Below, piece by piece: positions 27,943-37,064 of a stretch of 64,000 nt of DNA. The notes beneath the pieces were generated by a model. That model did no database searches, was not told the origin of the DNA, and saw nothing but the letters and a program-made list of their open reading frames with translations. Both the position numbers and the translations under genes were made by a program. Numbering within the stretch: the first letter of the stretch is position 1; every line of letters begins with the position of its first letter. The stretch comes from Chryseobacterium sp. ON_d1 (GTDB taxonomy: Bacteria; Bacteroidota; Bacteroidia; Flavobacteriales; Weeksellaceae). Where the stretch lies: the NCBI RefSeq assembly GCF_006829085.1, contig NZ_BJTC01000001.1:310001-374000 (forward strand). The letters are read 5' to 3'.

Positions 27943-27986
27943 ATCATCACAGCACAATATTCCTGAGAATATTGTGCTGTGATGAT
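27943..27986 (-). terminator. Long hairpin between aldehyde dehydrogenase and AraC genes
   Basis: A perfect 20-bp stem (27943-27962 with 27967-27986) with a CTGA loop, located 6 bp after the dehydrogenase stop. It is longer than usual for a terminator, and the flanking T-run on the minus strand is weak. Confidence 0.6.
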
Positions 27987-27992
27987 ATAATG

Positions 27993-29408
27993 TTACATAA
28001 GGATAGCCTTTGGCTCCAGATAGGCTTCCAATCCGAACACCCCATATTCACGGCCGATTCCGCTTTGTTTGAAACCTCCGAAAGGAGCGTAAGGATCATG
28101 TGAAAATCCGTTGATACAGATTCTTCCGGCATCAATACGGGCAGCGATACGTTCCGCATGTTCCTGATCAGACGAGCTGATGTAAGCTGCCAGGCCATAA
28201 GCCGTGTCGTTGGCTATAGCAATTGCTTCCTCTTCATTTGCATAAGGAATGATAGATAGTACAGGACCAAAGATTTCCTCCTGAGCAATACGCATATCGT
28301 TGCGTACATTGGTGAAAATGGTAGCCTTTACAAAATTACCTTCTTCAAGACCTTGCGGTTTACCTTCACCACCTGCAAGCAGAGTAGCTCCTTCTTCCTG
28401 CCCCAGACGGATATAGCTTTGTACTCTTTCAAATTGTCTGGTACTCACCATAGGCCCGACAAGAGTGTCCTCTTCATCAGGTTTTCCGACTTTTACCTGT
28501 TCTGCAGCTTTTTTAGCCAGTTTGTTTACCTCATCCAGCCGGTTTTCAGGAACAAGCAGACGGGTAGGAGCTATACAGGCCTGTCCGTTGTTCATATAAG
28601 CCCCAAAAACAGCCATAGGAATCACTTGATCAAGATCGGCATCTTCAAGAATGATATTGGGAGACTTTCCGCCAAGTTCTAAAGTTACTCTTTTCATCGT
28701 ATCTACAGCTCCTTTAGCAATGGCTTTTCCTGTCAGGGTAGAGCCAGTGAAGGATATTTTAGCAATATCAGCATGCTGGGTAATTTCTGCTCCCACCACA
28801 TTCCCTAATCCGTTAACGATATTGAAGACTCCTTCAGGCAAACCGGCTTCATGGAAACACTCAGTGAGCAGCTGGGTCTGGGCTGCGCTCATTTCGCTGG
28901 GTTTGATGACCGCTGTACATCCTGCGGCAATGGCGGTTGCCAGTTTGTTACAGATGAAGCTGTTGCTGGCGTTCCATGGAGTGATGATCCCAACGACGCC
29001 CAATGATTCAAAGCGTACTTTAGAATGTCCCACGGTTTTTTCAAAGTCATAAGATTCCAGTGTATTAATGGTGGCTGTAAATGCTGATATTGCATTCTGA
29101 ACACTCATTCTGCAGAATTGTAATGTTCCTCCATATTCATTAACCATCACAGAAACAAGCTCATTTTCACGCTTGCTTACCGATTCATGCAGCTTTTTAA
29201 GAAAATTAATACGCTCTTCTTTTGTCGTTTTCGAAAATGTTGTAAAAGCTTTTTTCGCAGCAGCGATGGCCATTCGGGTATCTTCTGCGTTTCCCAGAAC
29301 AACTTCCCCTGTTTTTTGATTGGTAACCGGACTTATAAGATCAAAAGTTTCTGTTCCTTTTGGCGTAACAAATTCGCCATTGATGTAAATTTTATTAATC
29401 TGATTCAT
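27993..29408 (-). CDS. NAD(P)-dependent aldehyde dehydrogenase
   Basis: A 471-residue ALDH-superfamily enzyme. Catalytic C278 is in 'NNGQACIAPTRLL' and E244 in 'VTLELGGKSPN'. The cofactor-binding region includes 'GVVGIITPWNAS' and 'ISFTGSTLTGKAI'. It oxidises an aldehyde to the acid; the substrate is unknown. It is probably regulated by the AraC gene 3' of it. Length and motifs are intact. Confidence 0.93.
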   Translation of the reverse strand: MNQINKIYINGEFVTPKGTETFDLISPVTNQKTGEVVLGNAEDTRMAIAAAKKAFTTFSKTTKEERINFLKKLHESVSKRENELVSVMVNEYGGTLQFCRMSVQNAISAFTATINTLESYDFEKTVGHSKVRFESLGVVGIITPWNASNSFICNKLATAIAAGCTAVIKPSEMSAAQTQLLTECFHEAGLPEGVFNIVNGLGNVVGAEITQHADIAKISFTGSTLTGKAIAKGAVDTMKRVTLELGGKSPNIILEDADLDQVIPMAVFGAYMNNGQACIAPTRLLVPENRLDEVNKLAKKAAEQVKVGKPDEEDTLVGPMVSTRQFERVQSYIRLGQEEGATLLAGGEGKPQGLEEGNFVKATIFTNVRNDMRIAQEEIFGPVLSIIPYANEEEAIAIANDTAYGLAAYISSSDQEHAERIAARIDAGRICINGFSHDPYAPFGGFKQSGIGREYGVFGLEAYLEPKAILM

Positions 29409-29639
29409 TTTGATGATTTTAATACCACAAAGTTCGGCAGAAACAGAAAAATCAGGTTTGTTGTATGGTTCAAATTTTGTTTGTTGTATGGTTCATTTTT
29501 TTCTAGCTAAATGTTTTTGGTAAATGAGGCAGTAAATTTTTTTTGAATTTAATATAAAAACATGCTGTTCTTTGATAAAATTAATTATTTTTACCATAAC
29601 CAAGTAAATAACTCGTTTTGAGGACCACTCTTAAACTTA

Positions 29640-29840
29640 TTATAGCTTAGTATCAGTCTCAGTAACCACAGGCTGATCATTCTTTCGTTCGGGTAATCCT
29701 ATCCGGGCAGGTTTTCATTTCATCATATTATTTATCGTATTACCTGTTAAAGTTGACTTTATATCAGCTATTTTGGCTTTGACAATATGGGGCAAAACTG
29801 AAATATGCAACAAGATATAGCTTAAGAAATAATCTTTGAG
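29640..29840 (-). pseudogene. Possible degenerate coding remnant in the 29,409-29,924 gap
   Basis: On the minus strand 41 codons are open from 29840 to 29718, then a TGA (29715-29717), then 24 codons to TAA (29640-29642). The second part reads KPARIGLPERKNDQPVVTET, which looks more like protein than AT-rich intergenic DNA, and local G+C is higher than its surroundings. An opposite-strand frame is also open and hydrophobic, so the case is weak. The rest of this 516-bp gap shows nothing clear. Confidence 0.2.
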
Positions 29841-29924
29841 CTATAATCCGGATGCATCTAATCCTTGTAATGCGTGAATAATATGGAAAAATCCAACAAA
29901 GAATATTAAGCACGATTATAAGTA

Positions 29925-30572
29925 ATGAGTACAATATATATTTGGGAGGTAAAAGTAAAAAATACTCCCTTACTAAAAAAGAAATGCAGTCATTGTAGCA
30001 GCAACAGATTCCAGTGCAGTGATAAATTCAGACTGAATGCCCAAAAAAAGAATATTGATATATGGCTGATTTACCGATGTGTAAAATGCAACAATACCTA
30101 CAATATGACAGTATTTTCAAGAATCAGGACCGAATCCATCAGTAAAGATCTTTTGGATAAGTTTTCAGAGAATAATAAGAAACTGGCATGGGAATATGCA
30201 TTTTCACAGGAAATAAGAAGAAAAAATAATGTGGATGCAGACCTGGAAAATGCAGAATATGAAATCCTTTATGATGATCTTTCTATCGAAGATCTGATGA
30301 ATAAGGACGGCGAAATGATTTTCTTTCAGATAAAGTACCTTTTGGATTTTAATATAAGAGCTTCAACGGTTATAAGAAAATGCTTAGGCCTTTCATCTTC
30401 TCAGTTGAATCGGATGCTGGATACAGATTCTGTTTACTGTAATGAAAAACCGCTGCAAAAAAAATATAAGATTAAAAATGGTGATGTACTTCAGATCAAC
30501 AGACAAGAGCTTATCAACCTTTATCTCATAGGAAAAGAGGAATTGTTTCTCAGTGCCATAAATGATCAATAA
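29925..30572 (+). CDS. DUF1062-family protein
   Basis: A 215-residue protein with two N-terminal zinc-ribbon-like pairs, 'CSHCSSNRFQC' and 'YRCVKCNNTY', matching DUF1062. The C-terminal half contains an S4-like fold: 'RASTVIRKCLGLSSSQLNRML', then 'LQKKYKIKNGDVLQINRQE', as in RNA-binding S4 domains. A role in RNA or ribosome biology is possible but not established for the family. Confidence 0.8.
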   Translation: MSTIYIWEVKVKNTPLLKKKCSHCSSNRFQCSDKFRLNAQKKNIDIWLIYRCVKCNNTYNMTVFSRIRTESISKDLLDKFSENNKKLAWEYAFSQEIRRKNNVDADLENAEYEILYDDLSIEDLMNKDGEMIFFQIKYLLDFNIRASTVIRKCLGLSSSQLNRMLDTDSVYCNEKPLQKKYKIKNGDVLQINRQELINLYLIGKEELFLSAINDQ

Positions 30573-30580
30573 TACTGAAG

Positions 30581-30613
30581 AAAGCCTTCAGTCATTAACT
30601 GGAGGCTTTTTAT
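30581..30613. terminator. Bidirectional terminator
   Basis: AAAGCCTTCAGT pairs with ACTGGAGGCTTT with one mismatch, followed by TTTTATTTT. It lies between the convergent DUF1062 and sigma-factor genes. Confidence 0.85.
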
Positions 30614-31845
30614 TTTGATTGTCTTAAAAGATCAATCTGTTTCTGTATGGCTTGTTTTTCCGGTTTTGATTTAGTCAGGCGGATGGCTTCTTCATAATGA
30701 TAAATAGCTTTATCTGTATTGAGTTCACTATATAAATAGCCCATTAATCCATGATAATATTCGCTGTTGATAAGGTTGATTTTTTCTGCTTCAATGACTG
30801 CTTTCTCTTTTCCATAGACTTTTGAAAAAGCAAAAGTTCTGTTTAAGCCTATGACAGGGGAGTATTCAATAATAACAAGCTGATTGTACAGATCTAAAAT
30901 GTGCTGCCATTTATCTTCAGCTGATGAAGTATGCCAATAGGCAATACCTGCTTCCAGATGATATTTTGAAACAGAAGAGTTATTGCTCTGGCAAGCCTCT
31001 ATCAGGTAATAATTCCCTTTTTCTATTAAAGCTTTATCCCATAATGTTTCGTCCTGTTCATCAAAAAGAATGGCTTCACCTTCATCATTGGTTCTGGCCT
31101 CGAGTCTTGAACTCTGAAAACACATCAGGGCCAGTAATGCGTTGGCTTCAGGGGTGTTGGTGAACGGGTTATCAGTGAGGATCAACGTGAGTCTTATGGC
31201 TTCCAGGCAAAGATCTTTACGGATTAAAAAATGATGGGTTCTGGAAAAATAACCTTCATTAAACAGTAAATACAAAGTAGTTAATACAGTTTCCAGACGC
31301 TTATGAATATCCTGCTCACTTAAAGAATTTATTTTGAAATGATGTGCTCTTAGAGCTTCTCTGCCCCGTTGTAAACGTTTCTTTATGGTTTCATGTTTGG
31401 ATAGAAAAGCATTGGCAATCTCTTCCACACTGAAGCCACAAAGAATCTGCAGAGCCAGGCATATCTGGGTTTCCTGGGAATTGATGGGGTTACAGGCCGC
31501 AAAAATCATTTCCAGTTGGCTGTCTGTAATGCTTTTGGTGTCAAAATCGATCATTTGATATTCATGATCAGATGTTTTTACTTCTTGCTGCTTGTTTTTT
31601 TCAATAACGGAAAGGTGTTTGAAATAATCTTTTGCTTTATTCTTTGCTACGGTGTAAAGCCAGGCCGCAGGATTATCGGGAAGACCGTTCAGTGCCCAAT
31701 ATTCTGAGGCTTTCAGAAAGGTTTCACTGGCAATATCTTCTGCAATTTCAATATGCTTTATATCAAAACTTCTGCACAGCACAGCAACAATTTTGCTGTA
31801 CTCGGTCCTGAATAAATGCGGTGTTATTTCATTGGGATTTACCAT
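30610..31845 (-). CDS. ECF-type RNA polymerase sigma factor with DUF6596/TPR extension
   Basis: The start is set at ATG 31845 (MVNPNEITPHLFRTEY); an upstream in-frame ATG at 31920 would add a hydrophobic stretch not typical of the family. Sigma region 2 ('LCRSFDIKHIEIAEDIASETFLKASEYW') and region 4 ('ALQILCGFSVEEIANAFLSKHETIKKRLQRGREALR') are followed by a ~230-residue C-terminal domain ending in TPR-like repeats. This arrangement, with a YciI/DGPF gene just upstream on the same strand, is the hallmark of ECF42 sigma factors, which work without a classical anti-sigma factor. Confidence 0.9.
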   Translation of the reverse strand: MVNPNEITPHLFRTEYSKIVAVLCRSFDIKHIEIAEDIASETFLKASEYWALNGLPDNPAAWLYTVAKNKAKDYFKHLSVIEKNKQQEVKTSDHEYQMIDFDTKSITDSQLEMIFAACNPINSQETQICLALQILCGFSVEEIANAFLSKHETIKKRLQRGREALRAHHFKINSLSEQDIHKRLETVLTTLYLLFNEGYFSRTHHFLIRKDLCLEAIRLTLILTDNPFTNTPEANALLALMCFQSSRLEARTNDEGEAILFDEQDETLWDKALIEKGNYYLIEACQSNNSSVSKYHLEAGIAYWHTSSAEDKWQHILDLYNQLVIIEYSPVIGLNRTFAFSKVYGKEKAVIEAEKINLINSEYYHGLMGYLYSELNTDKAIYHYEEAIRLTKSKPEKQAIQKQIDLLRQSK

Positions 31846-31955
31846 AGTTTGTGAAAGGCTGTACCAAAGATAATTATATTGGTTCTGGAAAAACAAAAAC
31901 ACAATAAAAAATGAAATCATAAAGATCTTGTGCTTTTGTTTTTTCCAAAATAAAT

Positions 31956-32306
31956 TTACAGCTTACTGATTGCTCTCACTTCTACACTTCCACCCAGTAG
32001 AAGGATAGGACATTCCTTGCATAAAGCTGTTGCTTCTTCAACAGATTCTGCTGTGATGATTGTATACCCCATAATTGATTCTTTAATCTCAGTATATGGA
32101 CCATCGGAAATTAATCCGTCAGATTTCAGGACCTGTCCTGTGCTTTCCAGGCGGTTGCCTCTGTCTGCCAGTTTATTCTGAGCAGCGATTCCCGCAATCC
32201 AGTTCATCCATTTTTGAGTATTGGCCTGCATTTGTTCCGGTGATGTCTTAGGCATAGACTTGTAGTCTGCACGAAAGACTAATAAGAATTCTTTCATTGT
32301 ATTCAA
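31956..32306 (-). CDS. YciI/DGPF-domain protein
   Basis: A 116-residue protein with 'EFLLVFRAD' at the start and 'LISDGPYTEIKESIMGYTIITAESVEEATALCKECPI', containing the D-G-P motif of YCII/DGPF proteins. It lies 110 bp upstream of the ECF sigma gene in the same direction. The pairing is widespread, but its biochemical function (perhaps small-molecule sensing) is not settled. Confidence 0.9.
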   Translation of the reverse strand: MNTMKEFLLVFRADYKSMPKTSPEQMQANTQKWMNWIAGIAAQNKLADRGNRLESTGQVLKSDGLISDGPYTEIKESIMGYTIITAESVEEATALCKECPILLLGGSVEVRAISKL

Positions 32307-32374
32307 TTTTTTGATTCACCTTAATGACGACTGATTATTTTTGACAGGGACATTTTTTTAATTTAAATATATTA

Positions 32375-33286
32375 TTACAAATCCATGGTTGTTCTGAAAA
32401 CACTTACTGCGTTCCCGGTAATACGGATTATATGGGGCTGGCTGTCTTGTATACTGACTTGTACTTTCACTTTACCAATTCTGTTGATGGCTTCGCCCTG
32501 TTTTCCGGTAAACTCAAAAATGGCATCAGAGGTTTCTTTGATTTTGTTCTGAATAAGATAACCTCCCAGGGGACCATTGGCATTTCCTGTAACAGGATCT
32601 TCAGCAATGCCTATGGCAGGGGCAAACATTCTTCCATTGGTTAATATTTCTTTCTCTCCTGTTTCAAAAGTAAATACAAAATACCCGTTACAGCCGATTT
32701 CTTTGCTAAGCTTTGCCAAAGTATTAAGGTCGGGTGTCAGATGCTGTAAAGTCATATTGCTTTTGATGCCGACCATTACTTTTGAATGGCCTGTAGAGGC
32801 AATTTGTACGGGACATTTTTCATCAAGGTCATCCATTGTCAGTCCCAGAGCCAGCAGGATTCTTTGGGTCATTAAAGGATCAAAAGAAGGGCTCAGCTCA
32901 AATCTTCCCTGAGTCATGGTGATGAGATAATCATCGTCATTTCTTTCAATATGAATCGGTAATATCCCGATTGGTGTATGTATTCTAATGGTACAGGAAT
33001 CCAGTTGATCTTCCTGTGCTTTTGCATAGAGTGCAGCAATCGTAGCATGTCCGCAGGAAGGAACTTCTGTAGTAGGAGTAAAATAGCGGACGTGATAATC
33101 AAAATTTTCTTCAGGATGATGGGGTCTGAAAACAAACGCTGTTTCAGAATTATTAAGTTCTCTGGCAATCAGCTGCATTTCTTCAGTCGTCATATTTTCA
33201 GCATTTAATACAACTCCTGCAGGATTTCCTTTGAATTTTTCTTTGGTAAAAGAATCAATTTGATAGACGATTACTTTTTTCATCAT
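32375..33286 (-). CDS. PhzF-family isomerase/epimerase-like protein
   Basis: The start is set at ATG 33286 (MMKKVIVYQIDSF); an upstream ATG at 33352 would overlap the next gene and adds no family sequence. The ~303-residue product has the two-lobed diaminopimelate-epimerase-like fold, with 'FKGNPAGVVL', catalytic-region 'NNSETAFVF', 'PTTEVPSCGHATIAALY' and 'IAEDPVTGNANGPLGGYL'. PhzF relatives isomerise small metabolites; this is not evidence for phenazine production. Confidence 0.9.
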   Translation of the reverse strand: MMKKVIVYQIDSFTKEKFKGNPAGVVLNAENMTTEEMQLIARELNNSETAFVFRPHHPEENFDYHVRYFTPTTEVPSCGHATIAALYAKAQEDQLDSCTIRIHTPIGILPIHIERNDDDYLITMTQGRFELSPSFDPLMTQRILLALGLTMDDLDEKCPVQIASTGHSKVMVGIKSNMTLQHLTPDLNTLAKLSKEIGCNGYFVFTFETGEKEILTNGRMFAPAIGIAEDPVTGNANGPLGGYLIQNKIKETSDAIFEFTGKQGEAINRIGKVKVQVSIQDSQPHIIRITGNAVSVFRTTMDL

Positions 33287-33341
33287 GACGATTAAGTTTA
33301 CTGTAAAAGTACGGAATGAGCAGGAGAATGAATGTTTTATT

Positions 33342-34097
33342 TTAATCATCATTCAGCCATTGCAGGAAGCTCTGAACTCTTACACGGCTTACAATCACTT
33401 CATGGGGACATTGAGGATTAAACTCAATATTCAATCTGCTGTTTGCTGCTTTTTTTATACCTTTAATTGATTTAATGTTAGTGATACAGTTGCGGGAAAC
33501 CCTGAAGAATAAATCTTCTCCAAGCTGTTCTTCCAGCTGATCCAGAGTATAATTGACAATATACCTTTTATTCTCAAAGGTATGAAGCATGACTACCTTT
33601 TCTTCACTGTAGAAATAAGCCACATTTCCGGATTCTATATACAGATATCCATCGCGGGAATGTACAAGAAATCTGTTTTTTACCTTTTTCATCAGTGAAG
33701 ATTCTACCATCCGGATGCCTATTTCCTTTTGCTCTTTATCAAAATGCAGGCCTTCAAGTTTAATGACTGCCTGTTCCAGATCTTCTTCAGAAATAGGTTT
33801 CAGCAGATAATCTATACTGTTTACTTTGAAAGCCTGTATTGCATATTCATCATAAGCCGTTGTAAAAATAATAGGAATATCCAATTTAATATGATTGAAT
33901 ATCTCAAAACAGCTTCCATCCGAAAGACTGATGTCCATCAGAATAAAGTCCGGACTGTTTTCCTGAAGAAATTCAACAGATTCCAGAACGCTTTGGGTTC
34001 TTTTCATCAGCATGTGCTCCGGACGGAGTTTATCCATCATTCTCTTCAGCTCAGAAAAAGCAAGACGTTCATCCTCAATAATCAGGTATTTTTTCAT
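33342..34097 (-). CDS. LytTR-family response regulator
   Basis: A 251-residue receiver plus LytTR protein. The receiver has 'LIIEDERL' and phospho-acceptor D55 ('PDFILMDISLSD'). The DNA-binding part includes 'DLFFRVSRNCITNIKSI' and 'VIVSRVRVQSFLQWL'. Its ATG overlaps the kinase stop (ATGA), so it is the second gene of a sensor/regulator operon. This is a different pair from the one at 13.7 kb. Confidence 0.93.
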   Translation of the reverse strand: MKKYLIIEDERLAFSELKRMMDKLRPEHMLMKRTQSVLESVEFLQENSPDFILMDISLSDGSCFEIFNHIKLDIPIIFTTAYDEYAIQAFKVNSIDYLLKPISEEDLEQAVIKLEGLHFDKEQKEIGIRMVESSLMKKVKNRFLVHSRDGYLYIESGNVAYFYSEEKVVMLHTFENKRYIVNYTLDQLEEQLGEDLFFRVSRNCITNIKSIKGIKKAANSRLNIEFNPQCPHEVIVSRVRVQSFLQWLNDD

Positions 34098-35161
34098 TCT
34101 ACAAAAGGTATTTTGACAATAAATTCATTCTGCTCCTTCATTATTTCCAGCTTTTTGTGATAGCGGATGTACTGAGTATTCAGAAAAGACAGACCTATCC
34201 CTTCTCCTCTGGTTGTGTCATTTCGCAAAGATATTCTGTTTCTGAAAGATATTCCGTTTTCATCAGCAGAAATAGAAATCTGCAATGGATCTGCGGCTGA
34301 ACTTATATTGTGTTTGAAGGCATTTTCAAGAAGAAGCTGAAAACTGAAGGCAACCAGTTTACGGTGCTCCCACTGTTGAAGAGAAGGGATCTCAATGGCA
34401 AAACCTTTTTCAAATCTGATTTCCATTAAAAACAGGTACTGCTGAAAGAAATGCATTTCTTCCTGTAATGTATTCAGCGGTTTTTTGCTTACAGAAAGAA
34501 CTTGTCTGTATATCTGTGACAGGGCCTTGGTATATTTGTTGGCCTGTTCCTGATTTTCATAGATCAGAGAAGAAAGTACATTCAGGGAATTGAAAAGAAA
34601 ATGTGGGTTTACCTGAGCTCTCAGTGCATTATACTGATACATCAGCATGTCATGTTTTGCCTTTTCAGACGCTTTAATGGCTTTACGCTCTGCCTGAAAA
34701 TAAAACAATAAATCAAGCACCAGCAGAATGGGAAGATTGGCGGTGATGTTAAGAATAAGGCCTGACTTATAAGAAAGCGATTGCCTGATTCCTAAATCAA
34801 ATATTTCAGTAACAATAAAGTTGAAAGCAAAATACAAAAGGATGCACAGCAGAATATTGCTTACAAATAATGAAGAAGCATGTCTGTACATACTGGTGTG
34901 CATAGGAGTGATCTCATTGATGAGCCTGATCAGCAGATAATCCAGCAAGGTCATCACCAGGACAATAGGGTATATCAGTACAAACTGCAGCAGGAAATTA
35001 TCCCACAGGCTGACTTTTGACAGAATACTGCTTTTCATAATGGTGTTGAAGAAAAAAATCTGGTAAACAGTATAAATCGAGGTGACTATGAAATAATAGA
35101 GGATGATCACATATTTTTTAGCCTTTGTTTCCTGATCACTGAAGATTTCAGCAAAATCCAT
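34094..35161 (-). CDS. LytS/YpdA-like sensor histidine kinase
   Basis: A 355-residue protein with four or five membrane segments in the first 150 residues, then a His_kinase domain with canonical 'VNPHFLFNSLNVLSSLIY' and an HATPase part ('LLLENAFKHNIS', 'RGEGIGLSFLNTQY'). It has no periplasmic sensor domain, so it probably senses a membrane or intracellular signal. It partners the overlapping LytTR gene. A DUF6268 outer-membrane protein gene lies upstream on the same strand. Confidence 0.93.
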   Translation of the reverse strand: MDFAEIFSDQETKAKKYVIILYYFIVTSIYTVYQIFFFNTIMKSSILSKVSLWDNFLLQFVLIYPIVLVMTLLDYLLIRLINEITPMHTSMYRHASSLFVSNILLCILLYFAFNFIVTEIFDLGIRQSLSYKSGLILNITANLPILLVLDLLFYFQAERKAIKASEKAKHDMLMYQYNALRAQVNPHFLFNSLNVLSSLIYENQEQANKYTKALSQIYRQVLSVSKKPLNTLQEEMHFFQQYLFLMEIRFEKGFAIEIPSLQQWEHRKLVAFSFQLLLENAFKHNISSAADPLQISISADENGISFRNRISLRNDTTRGEGIGLSFLNTQYIRYHKKLEIMKEQNEFIVKIPFVE

Positions 35162-35238
35162 ATTTAATGTTGAGTTGATTATAAAAGTTGATAATAAGAT
35201 AGGGTGGCCATTTCTGTAAATAGATAGAGAAATTAGTT

Positions 35239-36141
35239 TTATTTTCCTGCAAAGTTATACTTAATCCCGGCAGAAATGTAAAAAGAAGGATCAAAAGTAG
35301 CATTTCCCCATTTCAGGAATTGGGAGGGGTGCCTGTCTCTATATCGGTCGGTACGCCCAAAATTAGCTCCAAATGCACCATTTACTGTCCAGTTTCTTAT
35401 TTTATACTCAGGTTCCATGCCCAGGCTTACATAATGGTGATCAAAATATTTCTTCTGACCATCAATTTCAGTTAACGCAAAGAAAAACTTCGGACGGTTT
35501 ACAATGCGTAAAGCAAGTGCTTCATTAAATCGGTATCCTACAGAAAATTTCGGAGTATAGCTCAGCTCAGCATGATATTCCATGCCTTGTGTTTTTTCAC
35601 TGTGATACTGAAAATACGGCATGGGAATCAGCATAGGTTTATCAAATGCATTATTGGCGATAAGAGCTGCGCCCACTTTTATCTTGGGGCCTATCTGCCA
35701 GATCAATGAAGAATGGATATTCACAACAACCTGATCTATTCCCAGTTTCTTAAGATCAGTGTGGGTAGAATATATTCCTGTAGAAAGGCCTCCTATTAAC
35801 ATCAGTTTTTCATGAAGTGGAGTCATGTAAAGAACCCCCAGATCTGCTGCTGCTATTTCTTTAGGCAATGCCACTGCAGCAGCACCGTTATTACTGAACG
35901 AGGTATAGGAAGCATTCATAGTTACGGCCCAAATTCTGGGCTGATGATAAACGGTAGGTTTTACATTGACAGGAATAGTTGCTGTGAGCGTTGTTGTAAA
36001 GGCAGAACTTTTTCCATCTGTTTTGTCGCGGTTATCATTGATATATTTTTGCTCCGGCAGATATTCTGATCTGATTTCTATCTGTGCAAAAGTATGAGCT
36101 GCCTGCATAAGGGCTGCCATGATGATCCATTTCTTTATCAT
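35239..36141 (-). CDS. DUF6268-like outer-membrane beta-barrel protein
   Basis: The start is set at ATG 36141 (MIKKWIIMAALMQ), giving a signal peptide ending 'AAHTFAQ'; an upstream ATG at 36201 adds a charged stretch before it. The ~300-residue mature part alternates polar and hydrophobic residues ('AVTMNASYTSFSNNGAAAV', 'FSVGYRFNEALALRIVNRP') and ends 'AGIKYNFAGK', typical of outer-membrane barrels. It resembles DUF6268. Function unknown; it may be co-regulated with the adjacent kinase pair. Confidence 0.75.
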   Translation of the reverse strand: MIKKWIIMAALMQAAHTFAQIEIRSEYLPEQKYINDNRDKTDGKSSAFTTTLTATIPVNVKPTVYHQPRIWAVTMNASYTSFSNNGAAAVALPKEIAAADLGVLYMTPLHEKLMLIGGLSTGIYSTHTDLKKLGIDQVVVNIHSSLIWQIGPKIKVGAALIANNAFDKPMLIPMPYFQYHSEKTQGMEYHAELSYTPKFSVGYRFNEALALRIVNRPKFFFALTEIDGQKKYFDHHYVSLGMEPEYKIRNWTVNGAFGANFGRTDRYRDRHPSQFLKWGNATFDPSFYISAGIKYNFAGK

Positions 36142-36397
36142 ATTTTTCTTTTTTGAAAGCACAAAGAAACTTGAATATTTATTTAATTTACTATTAATCA
36201 ATCTGTTAAATGATTGACTGAAGGAAATGATGGATGAAATGCAGTATTAAGAGGATAAATTGAGGCGATAAGTATTGAAAACAGGCAAAAAAATAAACCA
36301 GAATTTCGGGAACCTGATTTATCAATAGCGAATGGAAAGTTTTTTGTGTATTTTAATCCTACTTATTTTTGCGATTGGCTACTAAAGTTTTAAAAAA

Positions 36398-36431
36398 GAA
36401 GGCCACAATTTGCAAGCAAATTGTGGCCTTC
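36398..36431. terminator. Strong bidirectional terminator
   Basis: GAAGGCCACAATTTG and CAAATTGTGGCCTTC form a 15-bp perfect stem with a CAAG loop, preceded by an A run and so flanked by T's on the minus strand. It follows the gene at 36452-36865 on the minus strand. Confidence 0.9.
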
Positions 36432-36451
36432 TTCAACTAAGAACTATTTAA

Positions 36452-36865
36452 CTACGATTCTGTTTTCAAATAGCCATAATGTAAAGCGGTTTCTTTTCCG
36501 AATAAGCATGAGAAAATATTCTGAAACTCATGGATGTATTTACATTTAATGGCGTTTCCATATATTTTCAACCCTTCCATTATTTTTTTGGAACTCAGGT
36601 CGATATCGTATTTTATAAATGCTTCCGGTCTTTCATACCGTATACTCTGATCCGAGCTGTCAGTCCGTGAAAATCCCAGCTTTTCTAGCCATTCTTCTGT
36701 TATTCTGATAGGCTTGATGGAAGCGGCCGGGACCGAAATACTCTGAATATCATTTTCAATTTTAACAAAATAAGCCTGGTCGACATTCTGAAAGATCTCA
36801 GTGATCGTATAAATCTGATTTTTGTACTCGACTAAGTTCTTGATTTTTAGATCTGCTACGTTCAT
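36452..36865 (-). CDS. Hypothetical protein of phage-associated Bacteroidota type
   Basis: A 137-residue protein. 'DLKIKNLVEYKNQIYTITEI' (an SH3-like beta start), 'RITEEWLEKLGF' and C-terminal 'YIHEFQNIFSCLFGKET' match a small protein often seen in Bacteroidota prophages and accessory regions (there usually 'YVHQLQNLYFALTGEEL'). No other phage gene is nearby, so it may be a solitary remnant or domesticated gene. Function unknown. Confidence 0.65.
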   Translation of the reverse strand: MNVADLKIKNLVEYKNQIYTITEIFQNVDQAYFVKIENDIQSISVPAASIKPIRITEEWLEKLGFSRTDSSDQSIRYERPEAFIKYDIDLSSKKIMEGLKIYGNAIKCKYIHEFQNIFSCLFGKETALHYGYLKTES

Positions 36866-37064
36866 AATATTTTGATTTTTTTAGGTGATGATATGGTCTC
36901 TAGTAAACAGCAAATAGTATGCCCGGCATTACATTGTTAATCGCTGTTTTATGGAAGCTTAGGTTAAATTTTTACTATAAAAAATTAACAATGTGTTAAA
37001 ATAGTACACTAATACGCGAATTATAGCATTTTTCTGGAAAACCAAATGTGGTATATATGTGGTA

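Noticed and set aside
32375..33286. Phenazine biosynthesis gene because of PhzF similarity
   Set aside because: No other phz gene is near, and PhzF-like proteins are common general isomerases.
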